From Acanthaster planci (taxonomy: Eukaryota > Echinodermata > Asteroidea > Valvatida > Acanthasteridae), in assembly GCF_001949145.1 (NCBI RefSeq), contig NW_019091429.1, positions 305,580-369,579 on the forward strand: 64,000 nucleotides of DNA, read 5' to 3'. Below the pieces are notes generated by a model. The model was not told where the DNA came from and made no database searches. It worked only from the letters and a program-made list of their open reading frames with translations. Below are positions 58,681-64,000 of this stretch, one piece after another. Position 1 is the stretch's first letter. Each line of letters opens with the position of its first letter. Both the position numbers and the translations under genes were made by a program.

Positions 58681-61600
58681 CATACCAAGTAACCAGAGTT
58701 AGTTAGAAAGTAGAGGTGTACACCTTTAAAATGCATCAATTATTAAACAACTAAGGATTGTTCTATGCATATATATATATAACATGTGTACAAATTGATA
58801 TTGAATTGGATATTGAATCATCGAATAACATTCTGAAATGTACATTGAACAGTTAAAATGCAAAACAAAATTACAGTTATAAGGCAGTAAATCAGTCAGC
58901 TTTTGGGGCAAAATACAAAGTAGATGTGAGCCTATGTAATGCAGGGTTGAGATTTCTCAGCTTTTCAGCTGATTTCGGCTTTTTTTGTTTGGATGTCAGC
59001 TTTTTTTTCCTCACTGGCTGTGTACAAAAGTAGATTTTCACATTTCAGCTTCTTTAGTCTTTTTCATCTGTTTTTATCATTGGTCAATCTCATCCTTGGT
59101 AATACCAGTGTCTGTCCATTCTGTCTGTCTGTGATTGTCCACAAAATATTTATGTTTTTATTGTTGGTTACCTGGTAATGTAACCATCACAACTGGCTGA
59201 TATATACATGGCTACTGTGGTCCCTGTCTGGTAATCTTTGTCTGCTTCTTCTTTCTCACCATGAGCCTTAGTTGCTTTTGCCATTCACAGCTTAACTTTG
59301 ACCATATGGTCAACCGCTGCCGAGTTTGATATGTGGTGCCCTTAGACCAGGGTCAAAGCCCACGTAGCATTTTATTGTATATACAGACCTGCCAGCCTTA
59401 GGGATTACAAAACTGTAGTTTGAAACTTCACAATTTTTTTTTTTCATTTAAAAGCTGTTTTTAAAAGTACATATACCGTTGTATTAGCAACATTAAACCT
59501 TCATAAGCTCTTCTAGTATAGATAGGTTTTCCCGGCCAATTTATAAAAATGCGCTGTTTAGTTTGTAAAATAAAAATTCAAGTTGGTGTGAATTTTGAAA
59601 ACGACTTACAACCTGGTTTTATTTTCGCAATACAAGCATTCAACTTCGTTTTGCATCCTTCAGGTAAATAAATGTGCCTTACATTTTATTTGAGAGGTTA
59701 CAAATAAGTGATGCGTTTTTTTTTGGATGTATTCATTACCAATTGTAACCAATGTGCAATGTTATTCACCAGAAATCTGTGTTCATTCATTCATTGCAAG
59801 AAGGCCATGTGTGAACTTTTATGTGATTGTGGCAAAACCGTAGCATAAGAAGAAAAGGTTACCTCAGCATCGGTGTATGTATAGGATTCATACAATAGTC
59901 GGTAATTTTAAAGACAACATGAATGGTCTAGTTCAGTCATGAATATTCAAACATTTAACCATTCAATTACATTTCTAAGAATATAACTTCCGTTAGCACA
60001 CAAACAAATTCAAATTTTTGACCAGCAAACTTTAAATAACACTTCGCAAGTAATTGCCTGCATATTTTGCGAAATAGATTGAGTTCAAATTAAGATGAAT
60101 GCAGGATTGCAGAGGTACAAAAATGAATGTCAGTATTCTAAATTAGTGCAATATCGAGAAATCAAATGCTGAATTTATACGACTGAATGCACCCTCGCTG
60201 AAATATACTTTTCATTTGTCAAATAGAAACAGGGATTTCTATGTTTGTTCCATTTCACTCAAAAACGGATGCTGCTATTAGTAATTCATTTATTCATTCA
60301 TGTAATTCATTTGTTTATTCATTAATTCATTCATTCCAAAATTGGCAGGGAAACCTAATGTGATTTACTAGACAAGTTTACAAAGGTTTAAAGATCAATT
60401 ACATGGTATTTCATAATTTCACTATTTGTGAAATGTAGTTATATTTAAAACAATAGGCCTATGTTATGTAAAAACTTGAAGAAAGATTGCTACTGGTGTC
60501 AACAGCAGGAGTTAAAGTCTTCCTTTGCAATAATAGTCATTGGCAGCATCCAATTAGAAGCTTGTTTTGATGACGGTTCTGTAATTAAAAACTGTTTCAT
60601 AATTTCGGGGCAAACGCGCCTGCATGCATGAGCACAGTGCTTGCTCGCAATTAACTGTGAATTAAAGAGGTTGCACAGTGACAGTAAATTGCTTTTACAT
60701 CAACAATGTTGATCAACACTGGATCGAATGATTAAACTGAACTGTTCCAATTTGAACCCGAGTAAGGTCCTGATAAATTTCAGGCCACAATCATTTGCTG
60801 AGAATGACATTTATAACACCGTTTTTCTCTGTTCTTCTGCTATAAAACCCCTATTACAGCTGCTAGGTTAAGAAATTCAAAAGAACAAGATCCATATTAT
60901 GACATCATCAAATCATTAGATTTGTTTGCCGCCCTCATTGATGTATTATTTTTTACTCCGAGCATTCTCGTGGTGGAACTGAACTCCCCAAATGACAAAA
61001 GTCTCGGTCTAGAAGTCCTGGTCTTGAAGGAGTAGGTTTCGGTCTTGGTCTTGTATGCCTTGGTCTCGGTTTCGCTCTTGGTCTCGGATATCAAGGTCTC
61101 GGATACAACACTGATAATCATATCTCTGAGAAAATCATTCCATTTCTCATGTAATGCCTATACCATTGGTTCATCTTTTTGAAGTTCCAAGTTAATATTG
61201 AAGAACAGTGATGTTGTTTGTAAAAAAAATGAGCAGTAGTGTTTGTTTCAGTCATCTGATACTAGTGATAGTATTGCATTATATTCTGCAGCCTTTGTGG
61301 TTACTTTCATGCCTTGTTTTGGTTTTTAAGGCTGTTTTACTTGTTAGCTTAGATTATGAGGTTGATGTGCTTGGCTTTGATATCTTCTTGGTGGGAACTG
61401 TTTTCTTACCTGGGACTTAAGCTGTACTTTTCTGTTTGGCAGCAATCACACCACCACAACCAGAACTACTGATGAATCTGGTGTAGTTTTCTTGACAGTT
61501 GGAAGCTGAATTATGGAGATTATGTACATGTATGTACCTATTGCCCTAGCAAATCCACTGCTGCTCTTTGAACTCCAGTTGTTTGATATTATTCTTGGCT

Positions 61601-62609
61601 TTGATTTGACATTTTTTTCTTGGATTGATTTGACATTTTTTTCTTGGATTGATTTGAAATCAATTCTAATCACTCCTTTTTTTTTCTCTGACCCATGACC
61701 AGCTTCCTGCTTCACATATGCTAGCTATACTGGCCACTGTTCCAATGATCAGTTCAACTTGAAAGCTTTTCAAGGGACTACAATCATGTGCATATATGAG
61801 TTTTAGGATTTTAATTTTGCTGTATGACAAGTGAAGGATCCACAGTGCTAGGGCCCTTACTGGTCAGCCAGGGAGACCTGTTGTCTGAGGATGCCTTCGT
61901 GGTGGCATTTTGCATTCTATAAGACAGTTGTGCATTGATGGTAATATCGGTGAAAGTACCCAGAATAAATGGCTTGACACCCCAAAACCAGAGAAAAGAG
62001 TGAGAATTCTTATGTTGGTGTGTGAAGGACTCAAGATATTCCCATATTCCCAGACAGCGGACCCTATGGGGCTCCTCTCCACATGAGACAAAGCAAAGCC
62101 AACAGAGCTGCTCCACGTACAATCAGTGGAACCGATGGGACTTCTCACACAAGACAATAGTGCAAGGCCGCCAAGTTGCCCTGCAAGTAGGTCATTGGCA
62201 CAGAGATGCTTTACTCAAAGGTCAGGTTAGCAGAAACAATGGAGCTGCTCATGGACAGGAACTCGCAGAATTGATCCAACAGAGCTGCTCAGCAGACACA
62301 AGATGCAGGGTGGAACCCAGAGTTGGCCCAGCATGCGCTACTTCAATGGAAGGGGCTCATGGGATGTCACCACCTTGTGCTTCTGTGCTGGACCGAGCCA
62401 ACCCCCATAGCTATGGAACCGACAAGGTAAGACCGATGTATGCAGAGCTCCTTCATGTATACTGCCAGGGAGTAGCACGACGGCAAAGCAAAAAGCTGAC
62501 CCTTTCTCCAAAATACACCTTAAGAATCAAATCAATTTCACATTATCGAGAAGACAACAAATTTTCTTCCCCAAAAATCTGAAAAACGCACTTAATTTTC
62601 ATGCCTGTG
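58681..62609. other. Intergenic DNA, no gene recognised
   Basis: Contains an ATTC-type simple repeat (60281-60337), a degenerate GGTCTCGGTCTT repeat (61001-61105) and a 27-bp tandem duplication of TTTGACATTTTTTTCTTGGA (about 61606-61660). Between 62050 and 62300 the motif GGAGCTGCTC-like recurs in a degenerate direct repeat of about 70 bp; the 186-codon frame across it has no family resemblance. A lone AATAAA at 59569 could end the PLP enzyme transcript, but this is unsupported. Confidence 0.4.
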
Positions 62610-62775
62610 TACAGTCAAACCTCATTAATAAGAGCACTGTCAATACATTGTGCTTATAACAAGGACAATTTTAGGTCCCAATCCTTTTTGTTTTCATTCC
62701 TGATAATACAAGGTTCCTGTTATAACAAGGCAATTTGCCCAGTCTGATTAACCTTATTAATGAGATTCAACTGTA
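62610..62775. mobile_element. pogo/Tigger-like MITE
   Basis: The 166-bp segment is TA-CAGTCAAACCTCATTAATAAG ... CTTATTAATGAGATTCAACTG-TA. The inverted ends starting CAGT and the TA duplication are typical of pogo/Tigger members of the Tc1-mariner superfamily. The interior contains CTTATAACAAGGACAA and TTATAACAAGGCAA. Confidence 0.8.
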
Positions 62776-63227
62776 TTATTTTCTGGGAAAAGGAACAGGG
62801 GCCACTTTCAGTCAGCAAATGCCTGTTTGTACGGTAACGCTGCTTCATTTCATGGAACTTTTACACACGAGCGGCAAAAACTTTTATGTACAAGCAGCCT
62901 GTCTTGATAAGGTTGTTACATATTTGCCCATGTTAAATGAAATGAAAAAAAAAATTGAGTTTCCAGGGACAAGCAAGTTCGTACCCCCTATTCTCCCGTC
63001 CAAGCCTCCCTCAAAGTTAAAAAAAGTGAGAACCATACAATTAGCTCTAGATGCCACATTCTGTTCCTTGGATTCAGAACTTCTACAAATCCTATTTCAC
63101 ATCATCTGAAATTGTGAAGCAACTTGAGAGGTTTTCTCCACAAGAGGGAAATTGGATAATTGCCAAAAAATAACAAATACATGTACTGTAGTTACAAATA
63201 GAAAGAACATCAAAGAATATAATGGAC

Positions 63228-63657
63228 ATTTAACCCTAACCCCCTAGGCCTTTTCACCAGGAACCATCCTCAATCCTCCAAAATCCTCCAAAATCCTCCG
63301 ATTTTCAACATGAAAAAATTGCATTCAGCCTCAATCCTCCAAAATCCTCCAAACTTTCTTGAAAATGTTTTTTGGAAGTCTGCCTGCTGCCTCAATCCTT
63401 CAAAATCCTCCAGCAATTCCTGTCATTATGTCGAGGCAGTGCGAAGGGCATTCTTGAGCAGTGCGGTTGATTCAAAGGAAATATTGGGCTGAATTTGTGC
63501 TTGACTAAGCAAAAACAATACGAGGTCTAATCCACAACCTTCACACATGGCATCCTTCATAATCAGCCATGCACTTTTGCCATTCACCCTCAATCCTCCA
63601 AAATCCTCCAAAACCGCCCAAAGGATTTTGGAGGATTGAGGAGGGTTAGGGTTAAAG
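63228..63657. mobile_element. Element with AACCCTAACC ends and CCTCCAAAATCC iterations
   Basis: Left TTTAACCCTAACCC and right GGGTTAGGGTTAAA are mirrored. Inside each end are runs of CAATCCTCCAAAATCCTCC, direct on the left and present in both orientations on the right (GGATTTTGGAGGATTGAGG). It resembles a foldback element whose ends are built from a short iterated motif. The same motif, in reverse, fills the FBXL6 intron 2 arrays. Confidence 0.6.
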
Positions 63658-63724
63658 AAACTGGTGACAATACAACCTAACAGAAAGTCCCTGCAAACCA
63701 AAGTCATTTGTTTCACTTGAATAT

Positions 63725-63730
63725 TTTATT
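63725..63730 (-). terminator. Poly(A) signal for the gene at the right edge
   Basis: Minus-strand AATAAA about 190 bases past the stop codon at 63917-63919, supporting that frame as a real terminal exon. Confidence 0.45.
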
Positions 63731-63916
63731 TCCCTTTTCAACCCTTGACATCATTATGCATCACTTCTGCAACACAGTTTTACATGCTTATGAAAATTTT
63801 GATGGATGAAGTTTATGTTTTTTTTCTGTTTGCCACTGTTGTGTCAATCCTTTCAGACAGTAGTTTCATCAGTCCGATGATCTGTTCAGTTCTTGAAGTG
63901 GTCATCTAGTTGCCAC

Positions 63917-64000
63917 TCATTCCCGCACAGCATACAGGCGCTTAGGGTACAGGCGCTCCTTGCGTTGTTGTTTCTTGTTCTTCCTCTGCAGGTCTCTCTT
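63917..64000 (-). CDS. C-terminal 27 codons of an unidentified basic protein (partial)
   Basis: The minus-strand frame enters from the window edge and ends in TGA (63917-63919). The peptide is KRDLQRKNKKQQRKERLYPK followed by RLYAVRE: Lys/Arg-rich, highly charged and probably helical. Such tails are common in ribosomal, mitoribosomal and nucleolar proteins, but I cannot name the family. Reasons to believe it: GC-rich coding-like composition against AT-rich surroundings, an open frame to the edge, and a poly(A) signal at a normal distance downstream. Only the end of the gene is in view. Confidence 0.5.
   Translation of the reverse strand, partial: KRDLQRKNKKQQRKERLYPKRLYAVRE

Noticed and set aside
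57301-59574. AATAAA at 59569 as the end of the PLP enzyme transcript
   Set aside because: It would imply a 2.3-kb 3' UTR running through nested MITEs. Nothing in the sequence supports it over a non-canonical signal nearer the stop codon.
60281-60337. Possible CRISPR-like spaced repeat
   Set aside because: It is a simple ATTC-type microsatellite with no regular spacers, in an animal genome.
62022-62582. 186-codon plus-strand frame
   Set aside because: No recognisable domain, composition unlike the neighbouring genes, and it overlaps a degenerate direct repeat.

Overview
The window reads as nuclear DNA of a marine invertebrate animal, most likely a non-vertebrate deuterostome such as an echinoderm. 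This is inference. Host genes have short exons with GT-AG splice sites separated by kilobase introns. The introns and intergenic DNA are full of transposon relics, and AT-rich non-coding DNA is dotted with the palindromes TACATGTA and TAGGCCTA. Nothing bacterial is present. A run of 817 Ns (18769-19585) is an assembly gap.

Three host genes can be rebuilt exon by exon with consistent splice phases, and a fourth enters at the right edge. (1) CFAP77, a ciliary microtubule inner protein, plus strand, 4 exons, 9880-14513. (2) FBXL6, an F-box/leucine-rich-repeat substrate receptor of SCF ubiquitin ligases, minus strand, 10 exons, 33183-17416. It is tail-to-tail with CFAP77, and the two poly(A) signals lie only 39 bases apart. 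(3) A membrane-anchored PLP-dependent class V aminotransferase-fold enzyme (isopenicillin-N-epimerase / cysteine-desulfurase-like), plus strand, 6 exons, 50938-57262. (4) The last 27 codons of an unidentified basic protein, minus strand, 63917-64000, with its own poly(A) signal. The four show no sign of working in one pathway.

The rest is a transposon landscape. 0-9.9 kb: a Penelope-like retroelement (RT plus GIY-YIG) split by a SINE with a clean 10-bp target duplication, a hairpin MITE, and a 1.15-kb foldback element whose interior is a mirrored satellite. CFAP77 intron 1 holds a hAT transposase fragment and a MITE with an 8-bp target duplication. FBXL6 introns hold a tRNA-derived SINE, a CAATTCCA-type minisatellite, a Tc1/mariner copy interrupted by a hAT element, two copies of a TTAA-flanked MITE, a LINE RNase H fragment and two related tandem arrays. 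33.2-50.9 kb is gene-poor, with several foldback elements and a decayed gene that carries repeated Cys-rich modules and a DUF6589-like region (41.6-44.0 kb). 57.3-63.7 kb holds a duplicated, disrupted copy of the PLP enzyme's last-exon tail, a nested pair of MITEs, a pogo-like MITE and a CCTCCAAAATCC-rich element.

No single undescribed system stands out with certainty. The best leads are the mirrored-satellite foldback element, the nested MITE insertion into a duplicated exon tail, the Cys-module/DUF6589 gene, and the N-terminally anchored PLP enzyme with a recent MITE just upstream of its start codon.
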